Assembly (NCBI GenBank): GCA_024220525.1
Contig: JAMYWO010000009.1
Location: 32,818 to 43,660 of the forward strand
Origin: Cochliopodium minus
Lineage: Eukaryota > Discosea > Himatismenida > Cochliopodiidae
Reading direction: 5' to 3'
DNA: 10,843 bases
Part shown: positions 1-7,913 of the stretch, one piece after another
Numbering within the stretch: position 1 is the first letter of the stretch
How the letters are laid out: each line of letters starts with the position of its first letter
Made by a program: the position numbers and the translations under genes
The notes under the pieces: model-generated
The model's database searches: none
What the model was told of the DNA's origin: nothing
The model's input: only the letters and a program-made list of their open reading frames with translations

Positions 1-1016
1 AAATCTTTCACATCCCACTTCAATGATCTTTCCACAAGGTAATTCATATTTTTGGTTGCTTTTGTCTGATGATTTCAAAATGCTTGGTCTTTCATTCAGA
101 ATTTCTACAAATTTTTCTTTTAAATCATCAATCACTGTTTTCCCGAAAATATTATTTGTGATCTCTTTGTTTGTGTAAAGATTTTTTTCGATCAAAATTC
201 CTCTTCTCCTCATCAAATTTGAAAGAAAATTCGAAACATTATTTCCTGCTGTTTTTGTGATAACATTCGCATAAGGGATGGGATATCCTTTAAAAAAAAA
301 AAAGTTGATCTTGTAATTTATCTTTTGGAATTCACTATGTTAATCAGTTTTGAAAAATGAAAATTTCTTCTAACTTTTGTTTTACCAGAATAATATGGAT
401 CTATTTTTTTAGTTTTTAAAAGGGATTTATTTAATTTAATTTTATTTTATTTTATATTTTTTTTTTTTACAAATTCCTGTTTGATTGTGTCCAGAGATGA
501 CACCTAATCCCGTCATATTCCCAGAAGCATAAAGTAAAAGTGTTTGCTCACTTTATTTTTTAAAAAAGATAAATAGAAACTATAGGTATTTCTCAATAAA
601 AAAATGTTTTACTTTGACAAGTAAATTGCTGGAAATTCAAAATTCTCGAGATAGTAACCTATCATCCAACTTAATTTCTTATTGTAAATGTTATTTGTCT
701 TTTTTTTTTGTTAATACACTTAGGAAATAATGAAATGAATATACCATGAATGGATGTTCTTGTGGATCTATGTTTAATTCTTTGAAGATGTATTTACATA
801 TATTTTCGATATGTTCATAATTTTCTATTATTCTCTTTTCACTATCATCATTCACCACATTCAATTTTACTCTGGGATTCGTCTCTGTTCCATATCCACT
901 GCATATATTTCTAATACAATAAAATATGATAAAATTGAGGATATGATTCTACAATGTGATCATAATAATTGCCTATCTCCAAATATGTGTACTATAGGCA
1001 ATTCATCCTTATTCAT
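1..1016 (-). CDS. Divergent actin-related protein, 5' part (partial, six exons)
   Basis: Model exons on the minus strand are 973-1016, 745-910, 613-698, 471-550, 386-400 and 1-287; all phases agree, giving 226 residues before the window edge. The start is the ATG at 1014-1016. It aligns along actin: MNKDELPIVH replaces the first strand, SGYGTETNPR matches AGFAGDDAPR, then IFKELNIDPQEHP, LENFEFPAIYL and LLLYASGNMTGLG match NELRVAPEEHP, the FETFNVPAMYV segment and the SLYASGRTTGI segment, followed by SGYPIPYA and YELPCGKIIEVGCERF. Seen directly: phosphate loop 1 (DNGSG in actin) reads IFGDR, and phosphate loop 2 (DSGDG) reads ISGHN near residues 117-121. The subdomain 2/DNase-loop segment is replaced by about six residues inside one continuous exon. 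I infer an actin-fold protein unlikely to bind ATP normally or to polymerise like actin. I cannot assign it to a named ARP class. Confidence 0.85.
386..400 (-). other. 15-nt microexon of the actin-related gene
   Basis: Between a 70-nt intron (401-470) and a 98-nt intron (288-385) lie just 15 coding bases, flanked by atag and gtaaaac. They complete Tyr126, encode Pro-Tyr-Tyr-Ser, and give the first base of Gly131. The product YPYYSGYPIP aligns column for column with VPIYEGYALP of actin; without the microexon the alignment has a five-residue gap. Confidence 0.8.
911..972 (-). other. Probable GC-AG intron 1 of the actin-related gene
   Basis: Exon 1 ends ...GGA GAT AG and the next bases are gcaatt; the acceptor is attag at 911-912. 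No GT donor keeps the frame, because reading on reaches TGA within five codons. With the GC donor the AG joins A to make Arg and the actin alignment continues. The intron is 62 nt. Confidence 0.55.
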
Positions 1017-1299
1017 TTTTTTTCTTTTTTGCTCATTCAAATAACAATTGCCAAATTGCATCACACAAAGCGAATTATCATCATATCTATTAATTTTTCT
1101 GAAAGTTGATTATGGGGGTATCATTTTTTAGGATGATCAAAATCATTTTAAAATGAAAAGAGATTCTTTTGTCTAATTTCTTTTTAATGATGTTTTTCTT
1201 ACTAAATAAAGAGTTTATAAATAAAAAAAAAAAATGTGATCGAATAAATAACAAAAATAAAAAAAAAACAAAGAATTAAAACAAGTAAAACTGAAAACA
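1017..1299. other. Divergent intergenic region
   Basis: These 283 bases separate the start codons of the divergently transcribed actin-related and sirtuin-YEATS genes, so they should hold both promoters. The stretch is AT-rich with A and T runs. I see no RNA gene, no convincing coding frame and no defined promoter motif. Confidence 0.5.
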
Positions 1300-3320
1300 A
1301 TGAAGAAAGAAAGATTAAATGGTAGTTTGGAAGAATGTCATGGAATATTGGGAGATAAAAATTGGCCAAAGCCATATTATGCAACAAAATCAAGTAAAAG
1401 AAGAAAAACAAATAATTATATCTGATTAATTTACCCTTTAATTTTGAATATAGATGTTCCAAATAGAGAAGATCAAGGAAATATGACCGATTCAAGTGAA
1501 TATCTTGATGAACCAGAAGTATTGGAGAAAAAGATGGAAATAATTGCGAATTTGATAAAGAAATCTAAATGCGTTACTGCTTATACTGGTAAATAAATCA
1601 AAATTTAATGTTTTTTAATTTATTCAAAATTTAATTTTATCTAGGCGCTGGTTTAAGTAGAGCAGCTGGAATAGGAGATTATGGATCCAAGGCCCAAAAC
1701 TCTATTGTAAAAAATGTGAAAGAGTTGGAAGATCCTTTCGAGGCAAAACCCACATTTGCTCATCACGTAATCTCCAAACTTGAAGAAAAAGGGATGTTGA
1801 AGTACTATGTACAACAAAATCACGATGGTAAAAAAATCAAAATTAAATAAATTTTTGTTTAAAATTTAAATTATCTTTTTTTTTTTACAATTAGGATTAC
1901 CTCAAAAAGCAGGGTTTCCACAAGAAAAAATTAACGAAATTCACGGAGGTAAAAAAACAAAAATAAAAAATTATTCAAACTGAATTAATTGAATACATTT
2001 TTGAAACGATCAATAATGTCTTGTTACTCAAATTTCTCACAATTTTTTTTTTTTAAACAGCATGGTATGATCCTTCTAACCCTGTGGTTCAATTCAAAGG
2101 CAGTCTGAGAAGTGATTTGTTCAAATGGATGCTTGAAATTGAGGAAGAAACTGATCTTTGCTTGTGTTTGGGTACCTCTTTGTCTGGTATGAATGCTGAT
2201 AGGTAATACCTTTTTTTTTTTTCTCACATGAATTTTGACATTCATGTTTTTAAATAATAAAAGATGTGCTTGGACACCTGCAAAAAAATTTCACAAAAAA
2301 AAATCTGGTAATGGAACTATAATGATAAACCTTCAAAAAACTAAAATTGTAATATTTTTTTTCAAAAAAATTTTTTCTTTTTTTTTCAATTCTAATTAAA
2401 AATTGTTTAAAGGATGGATCTTGTACAATCCGTGTTTGGGCTAAATTGGATGATGCTTTTGAAATTTTAGTGAAGAAGCTTGGTTTGGACATGAATGTAT
2501 TGCGCAGTCCTCCAAATTTAGGAAAATCTGACATCTTCTTCATCCCTTATGACTCTGAAGGGAAGAAAACCGATCTAAAAATCAACAAAAGAATGAAGCT
2601 AGATTTTAGTAAAGGCTCCAAAGTGAAAATAGTTCATCCTGACAGTACTTATTTCGATGTTATTGGTGAAATCTATGGAAAGTCAGATGACCATTATACT
2701 TTGAAAGTTCCGAAGAAAAACAACAAGTACAGTTTGTATGCTTTGGGTTTTTGGATGGTCGATTCTGCCATTAGAGGTGCTTTGGACAGATTTGCTTTTG
2801 CTAACCCTAATCCTACTATTATTAATATCAAAAAAGAGAAAAAACAAGTTAGCACAAACAATACAAATATAATAACAATGATAATACAAATGATGTTAAT
2901 AAAAACAAAAAAGATGGAAATAATAATAATAATAATGATAAAAATGTAAACCAAAAGAATAATAACAAAAAAGGTGAAAATAAAAATAAAAATGATGAAA
3001 TACAAATCAATCCAGTAAAGGACAACAAAGAACTTATCGTCGGAAACACTCACAAGTTGGTTGATGAGGGATTGCATGAATGGAAGCTTTTCGTGAAGCC
3101 TGTCGATGAAAACTTGGTTGATAAAGTTATTTTTCATTTGCACCCCACTTTCTCTCCTAACAATGTTTCTGTTGATCATTCACCTTTTGAGATAGAACGT
3201 GTTGGTTGGGGTACTTTTAATACTCATATTGATATCCAGTTCAAAGATGGAAAAAAACAGTCCGTGCAACATCAGCTTTCTTTCAAAGATAATGGACAAC
3301 AAAAACTCATAAAGTTTTAA
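1300..3320 (+). CDS. Sirtuin (SIR2) fused to a C-terminal YEATS domain
   Basis: Exons are 1300-1393, 1454-1588, 1645-1827, 1895-1948, 2061-2202, 2264-2348 and 2413-3320, about 533 residues. The SIR2 part has the NAD-binding TGAGLS (76-81) and AGIGDY, then QNHDGLPQKAGFP, the catalytic His of NEIHG (H154) and LGTSLSGMNAD. This is the protist/algal-type sirtuin pattern. The Cys-x2-Cys pairs of the structural zinc site are absent between HGAW and FKGSLR. Residues ~293-345 (KGSKVKIV... GEIYGKSDDHYTL) look like an SH3/KOW-like barrel (inference). An Asn/Lys-rich linker leads to YEATS (~440-533): HEWKLFVKP, VIFHLHPTF, PFEIERVGWGTF. The frame changes by one base between 2853 and 2946. Frame 1 would stop at TAA 2947-2949; the YEATS frame has no ATG of its own, which argues for one gene. 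The expected role is NAD-dependent lysine deacylation coupled to acyl-lysine reading, probably on chromatin. Confidence 0.85.
2919..2936 (+). repeat. (AAT)6 microsatellite in the Asn-rich linker
   Basis: Six perfect AAT units, within a wider AAT/AAC/AAA-rich stretch at about 2862-2996. In the YEATS frame they encode an Asn run; in the sirtuin frame they would read as Ile (ATA). Such repeats are prone to slippage, which may explain the frame change in this gene. Confidence 0.85.
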
Positions 3321-3332
3321 ATTGAATTGTTA

Positions 3333-3338
3333 AATAAA
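3333..3338 (+). promoter_or_regulatory. Candidate polyadenylation signal AATAAA
   Basis: AATAAA lies 13 bases after the stop codon of the sirtuin-YEATS gene and is followed by T-rich sequence. In DNA this AT-rich the hexamer is common, so only its placement supports it. Confidence 0.35.
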
Positions 3339-3428
3339 GCTATTTTGTTTAAAGATTATTTTCTTCATCAATTTTTTTAATTATAATTTTTTATTTTTTA
3401 TATTTTATAAATAAATAAATAAAAAAAT

Positions 3429-6090
3429 ATGGAAGATTTGATTCAAAAAATAAATAATTTTAGTTCAGATGAAAATATAACCAATGATCAAATTGTTGCA
3501 ATTTATATTTGTGGATCAAGGTATATAAAAAATGAAAAAGCATAATTTTTGTACTTAAATTTTTTATAATATATTTCTTAGAGGACCAATTAATACGGGT
3601 ATATATGAAAGAGATGGAATTAAATATAACGAATAATAATCTGATTTAAAATTCTACATAGCATCAGAGAATTCAGATTTCGATTATTTTGTGATATTGA
3701 ACAAAATAAACAAGAGGGAAAACAACAGATCATACAAGTACCTGAGAATGGAAAACCTAGATGTGGGGATATATCAGATAGACTATTGGATCGAAAAAGT
3801 ATTGGAGCAACATCTTTTATACGGAATCCAAACAATCTATTATCCACAAGAAAAGGAAGAAAACAAAAAATATACGTTGTTTCTTTCTGATGAATATAAA
3901 GAATACATTAAAAAGCAGTTTGTTATGAGTTACAGCAAGTTATCCACTGCATGCAACAACGAGTTGACTTACATTTTGGGTAAAAAAAAAAAATTTAGTT
4001 AAATAATTAAAATAAAAATAAAATATAAAATTAATTTTTTAATATTTAAAATAAGGACAAGCAAAGAAATATTACATGGAGAAAAAATTTGAAAAGACAA
4101 ATAAAAAATTGGTAAATATATATTAAAGTTATTATTTAAATAGAAATAAGATCTAAAATAATCTAACAAAAAAATTGTTTTTCAAAACTAATGTAATTTT
4201 TAAAAATAGAATCTTTTTTAAAAAAACAATTCTTTAAAAGTTTCTTTTTTACCATTTCAATATTTTTGTTAATTTTGTTAAGGTTTATTTGATTAGAGTA
4301 TTCAAATTTGCAATACAGTTGGCCAAAAAGAGAAGTATTTATAATTGGGAAGCAGCAAACCAATATCATTTAATGACAGAATCTATCTTGCATCCTTCTA
4401 AAACTTTCGAAAGCTGGAACGAAGTGGACAGCAAAATAGTGGGTCCCATCATACACAAACTCAAAGAGAAACTCAACAATTTGATTGAGGAACATTTGTC
4501 ATTGGCGGAAATAAAAAATAATAATCCGCATTCTCTTTTCACCAAGCTCGTTCAAAAAAAATTCACGCTTCTTGATCTAGAAAAAACCATTCCCATCAAA
4601 ATTAATCCCATCCATATTTCCCTTCAACAAGAAACAAGAGAGGACAAATCTGGAATTTTTAACGAAGAAAAATCATTTGTTCATTTAAGTTCTTCCGTTA
4701 GTGTGTATAGTACTTACCATTTGAAATATCTTCATTATATTTTATCTTGTAATGGGAGTGTTGTCGATTCTTCTTTTCGTTTTGTTTGCCCTCCTTTCTT
4801 GCTTTGCCATTTGCCTCTCTTGCAGTTTGATGTTTTGGATAGTGAGTTGTATTATAACAAGGTTTTGTTTCCAGAAAATGTTTTACTTCACCATTTACAC
4901 CTCCCTTCTTCTATTGTGTTTCAAGTAAAAAAAAAAATTTCTTTTTATTTTTTTTTTTATATTTTATTTTTATTGTTAATTTTATTTTTAATATTTTATA
5001 ATTTTTATAATTTTTTATTTATAATATTTTATTTTTATTTTTAATATTTTTTTATTTTTTTATTATTTTATTCTAGAAAATAGATGGAAATGTGTTTTCT
5101 CTGTTTTATTTAGACAACAAATGGATTGTATCATCCAATATTTGTGGAAACAGCTTCAACCGACCAAATAATTTATTATGGAATTGTTGCTTTGATTTTG
5201 AAAAAGATTTTGGAGATGAAAACTCTGAAATAGGAAATCATTTCTCTCTATTTTTTAGCAAATGGAAAAAAGAAGGATTAAAATCTCCAAAGACTGAAGA
5301 CCAAAACTTGTGTTTTCATTTTGTACTGAAAGAAAAAAAGGAGATTTTGGAGATAAAAGAAGAAATTGTTCTTTTGAGAATTTTTGATAGAAATACCCAA
5401 ATGTTCCTTAAAAATGAAGTTATTGTAGATCTTATTGAAAAAAAATACAACTGGAAAACAAGGAAAGGGACTCGGCTGACTCATATTTTCCAAACAAAAT
5501 TGAAAGATGATGTTATTGATTCAAAGATCTACAGAGAAATCGAAAACTGTTTGTTTGAGAATTTAGGTAAATTGGAGAGAAATGAGCAATTTTTTGATTG
5601 TTTTACTGTTGAAGATGAACTACAGAATGAACTCATTTTCATTTCTGAGAAAATCAAATTATTTCTTAGAATAAGGACTGTTCGTGTTGACAAAATCACT
5701 GAAGAAAACTTACACAAAATGTCTCTTTTTGGAGTCAAAGATGATCATTTTGAAATGTTGTTGAAACAAAGAGAAGAATTTTCAGATCTTGATCAAATTT
5801 TGATAGAAAAATATTCAAAGTTGAACGAGAAATACATTAAATTTTATGATAGGTTGGATTTATTGTTTGAAAGTTTGGTCGAAAACACTAAAAGTGAAAA
5901 AAATAAAGGAGATCTGATCCTTTTTGAAAAAGAATTATCTTCTAATTTTTCGAGATATGCTACTTTAAAAAAAGTATTATTCGTAATGTATAGAGAAAAA
6001 AGGAAAGCAAGAGAAGCTTTATTGATTTTTCCAAACTTAAAATTAGATTCAATTGATAAATTTAATAATTTTTTAAATAATAAAAAATAA
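3429..6090 (+). CDS. Nucleotidyltransferase-RNA ligase (Rnl1-like) fusion
   Basis: Exons 3429-3520, 3582-3598, 3662-3979, 4056-4111, 4283-4924 and 5077-6090 give 712 residues in one frame. The N-terminal domain (1-~225) is a YcgL/COG3541-like polymerase-beta-fold nucleotidyltransferase: IYICGSR (G29-S30), then NSDFD (D42, D44) and LDVGIY (D70 as likely third Asp), with the family's downstream KLSTACNNELTYILGQAKKY helix and a conserved VYLIRVFKFAIQL. After a charged linker comes an RNA-ligase module: SVVDSSFRFVCPPF, motif I KIDGN at 376-380 (K376 would take AMP), WIVSSN, a motif III-like CFHFV (454-458) and EEIVLLRIFDRNT, then a helical C-terminus with KITEENLHKMS. This resembles T4 Rnl1-type ligases, but the motif III acidic residue and the motif V Lys pair are not clear. 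The predicted role is RNA end modification and sealing; the substrate is unknown. The gene stands alone, 109 bases after the previous stop. Confidence 0.8.
3582..3598 (+). other. 17-nt microexon of the nucleotidyltransferase-ligase gene
   Basis: This coding exon of 17 bases lies between introns 3521-3581 and 3599-3661. It completes Arg31, encodes Gly-Pro-Ile-Asn-Thr and gives the first base of Ala37. The splice yields GSRGPINTASENSDFD, the canonical GS-x11-D-x-D catalytic signature. Reading through instead meets two in-frame TAA codons at 3634-3639, so the second intron is needed. Confidence 0.8.
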
Positions 6091-6264
6091 ACAATTAAAT
6101 CTTTTCTCAAAAACATCAACTACTTTAACAAATTATTTTTAATTTTATTTTTAAAAAAAAATTAACTATTTAACAAAAAAAATAATTGAAATTAATAAAA
6201 TTAATAAAATTGAAAATTTTATAATTATATATTGAAAATTAATTATTTATTAACAAGAAAAAAA

Positions 6265-6337
6265 GACTTCATAGCTCAGTTGGTAGAGCGTACGACTGAA
6301 GATCGTAAGGTCATGGGCTCGATTCCCGTTGAGGTCG
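6265..6337 (+). tRNA. tRNA-Phe (anticodon GAA)
   Basis: A 73-nt cloverleaf with no intron. The acceptor stem GACTTCA pairs with TGAGGTC (one T-G wobble), the D stem is GCTC/GAGC, the anticodon stem TACGA/TCGTA holds the loop CTGAAGA, and the T stem ATGGG/CCCGT holds the loop CTCGATT. The internal promoter is present: box A TAGCTCAGTTGG and box B GGCTCGATTCC (C where T is usual). CCA is not encoded, as expected for a nuclear tRNA. The discriminator base is G and position 20 is T, both unlike typical eukaryotic tRNA-Phe (A73, G20). Confidence 0.93.
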
Positions 6338-6338
6338 A

Positions 6339-6345
6339 TTTTTTT
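6339..6345 (+). terminator. Oligo-T RNA polymerase III terminator
   Basis: Seven T residues begin two bases after the tRNA 3' end, the usual Pol III stop. The stop codon of the opposing metallophosphoesterase lies only 24 bases further on. Confidence 0.75.
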
Positions 6346-6368
6346 AAATTAATCTTTTAATTTTATTT

Positions 6369-7403
6369 TTAAATTGGAATCATATCAAAAACTGTGAGTC
6401 TATTATTAACAACAACAGCTGCATTTATATAAACAACTCCATTTTCAACTTTATTTCCATAGTGTTCATGTACATGCCCAGAAAGGTAACATAAAAGATC
6501 AAGTTTCCCCAATGTAGTTTCAAGAGTACCACAATTAGGATTGTGGCAATGTAAGTTAATAGGCCCGTGAGTTATAAAAACATCCACATTATCTTTTAAA
6601 AAATTTGCAAAATAACAATTATATTTTCATTATTTTATTTTTTTTTTTTTTTACTTATTTTTTTTAAATTATCTTCTCTTTTTTTAGTACAACTAGAGTC
6701 CCAAGAAATTCCATAAAATCTGATCCCCTTCGCTTCAAATAACTCTCCTAATTAAAAATTTTTAAAAATGAATTGAAAAAAAAAATGTTGACTATGATGT
6801 AACCATCGGAAGAAAAAACTTTGTTACAAAGTTTTAATGTTCTCTCTTTTTCGTTTACTTTTTCTTGTTCTTTAATCTTTTCACCATTACTTTTATTAAA
6901 CATTTTTATTTGATTGTTTGGATTCCTGTAAAAATCCAAGTCCTTTGATTCAAAAAAAGATTTTTAGTTTTAAAAATAATTTTTCATTTTTAATACATGA
7001 TTTCCAACAGTAATTAGTTTTATTTCAAATGACAATTTCTCAAGAAAATTATTGAAATTTTCTAATCCCTTCCCATATGACAAAAAATCTCCACAATGTA
7101 TGAAAATATCTGCAAATTTGATAAATAATAAAGTATTAGATGGATGATTAAAGTATTAATGTTTATAAATGAGTTTATATCTTTTATTTTGTCCAATTTA
7201 TTTATGAAATTTTGTTTATATTTTTCTTTGCCTCCTTCTGGTATGAAATGTTTATCTTGATTGCAATGAGAATCAGACATCACCACTATCCTCACAGATC
7301 CATTCTCTTTTGGAGGTATCTCTCCTTTCATTCCATCTTCCTTATAATTCCCTTGGTTATAGATATCAGATACCTTCCATTTCTTTCTTCCATTATTTTC
7401 CAT
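6369..7403 (-). CDS. Metallophosphoesterase, MPPED/UPF0046-like
   Basis: Minus-strand exons 7232-7403, 6997-7109, 6804-6942, 6655-6747 and 6369-6592 give 246 residues in one frame, starting at ATG 7401-7403. All five calcineurin-like metal motifs are present in order: SDSH (D44, H46), HCGD (D65), GNHD (N94, H95), THGP (H181) and GHVHE (H212, H214). The segments VRIVVMSDSH, FIPEGDIFIHCGDF, GIRFYGISW and VYINAA are typical of the MPPED1/MPPED2 group, class III phosphodiesterase-like enzymes. There is no signal peptide or membrane segment, so it is probably cytosolic. The first 36 residues are a poorly conserved, polar extension. The first intron needs a GC donor. The intron 6748-6803 is the least certain junction, chosen because gtta...ttag keeps phase. 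The substrate cannot be told from sequence; cyclic-nucleotide phosphodiesterase activity is known for animal members. Confidence 0.9.
7110..7231 (-). other. Probable GC-AG intron 1 of the metallophosphoesterase gene
   Basis: Exon 1 ends ...CCA GAA GGA G, followed by gcaaag; the acceptor is tttgcag. Joining gives PEGDIFIHCGD, the exact family motif (VPEGDILIHAGD in relatives). Reading on past the exon gives unrelated sequence and no GT site nearby restores the motif. The intron is 122 nt. Confidence 0.7.
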
Positions 7404-7461
7404 CTTTTCAATTTTTTATTTTAAATGATTTATTATTTTATTTTTAAAAATTTATTAATTT

Positions 7462-7850
7462 GTTAGAATCAAGGAATGTAATATCATCTACTTTCATGGT
7501 TCAGTCTACACTTTTTGAATCAGTGATTATTGGGCTACTGCTTTAGCAAAAGGAGGGATGACATTATGTATCTTAAATCTTGAAACACAAAACCTAGAAG
7601 AAGCAATCAACAAAGTAGATGATAAGAATTCATGGTATTTGAGATAGATAATTTCGGAGGTATTAGCAAACAAGGAAATAGTGTAATAGGTAGAATGGAA
7701 ACAGGATTTAGAAACTTTTTGACCTATCAGGAAATAATGCTACTCCAACTTTTTATCCTCTACATCAATTAGGAGGGTATTAGCAAGTTCAAGATTAAAG
7801 ATTGATATTGGACATTTAATTGTGGCATCAATGTTAATAGTTTTTGCAGG
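7462..7850 (+). pseudogene. Decayed coding remnant, family not recognised
   Basis: This stretch is clearly less AT-rich than the flanking spacers and reads as protein-like sequence broken across frames. Frame 7465-7644 gives CNIIYFHGSVYTF, an in-frame TGA at 7516-7518, then SDYWATALAKGGMTLCILNL, ending at TAG 7645. Frame 7626-7769 gives FEIDNFGGISKQGNSVIG and RMETGFRNFL. Frame 7721-7780 gives DLSGNNATPTFYPLHQLGG. The first frame then resumes with VLASSRLKIDIGHLIVASML. That is at least one stop and three frame changes in 390 bases. I do not recognise the family. Unusual introns could rescue some of the breaks, but I found no set of GT-AG sites that repairs all of them. Its 3' part faces the AAA gene on the other strand. 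Confidence 0.45.
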
Positions 7851-7913
7851 TTTGAATTGTTTTTTTTTATTTTGTAAAATTGAAAAAGAATTTAATTAAT
7901 TCTTTAAAATTTT

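Noticed and set aside
699-744. A 26-nt intron (719-744) in the actin-related gene
   Set aside because: It puts the next exon out of frame, with a stop. The acceptor at 699-700 gives a 46-nt intron and correct phase.
1202-1495. 97-residue open frame on the minus strand
   Set aside because: It is Phe/Leu/Ile-rich, arises from A-rich plus-strand sequence, and lies opposite the supported first exon of the sirtuin gene.
2694-3179. 161-residue open frame on the minus strand
   Set aside because: It is the antisense of the AAT/AAC linker and YEATS exon; its hydrophobic run is an artefact of the repeat.
3634-3639. Two in-frame TAA codons in the nucleotidyltransferase, suggesting TAA reassigned to Gln
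   Set aside because: A 63-nt GT-AG intron (3599-3661) removes them and restores the GS...DxD motif; other genes end normally in TAA or TGA.
4173-4231. Inverted repeat aattgttttt / aaaaacaatt inside the 171-nt intron
   Set aside because: A ten-base AT-only pairing is expected by chance here; it does not indicate an RNA gene.
4925-5076. Hydrophobic tail (possible membrane segment) reading on from 4925
   Set aside because: It is translation of a T-rich 152-nt intron; splicing brings in motif I KIDGN directly after VFQ.
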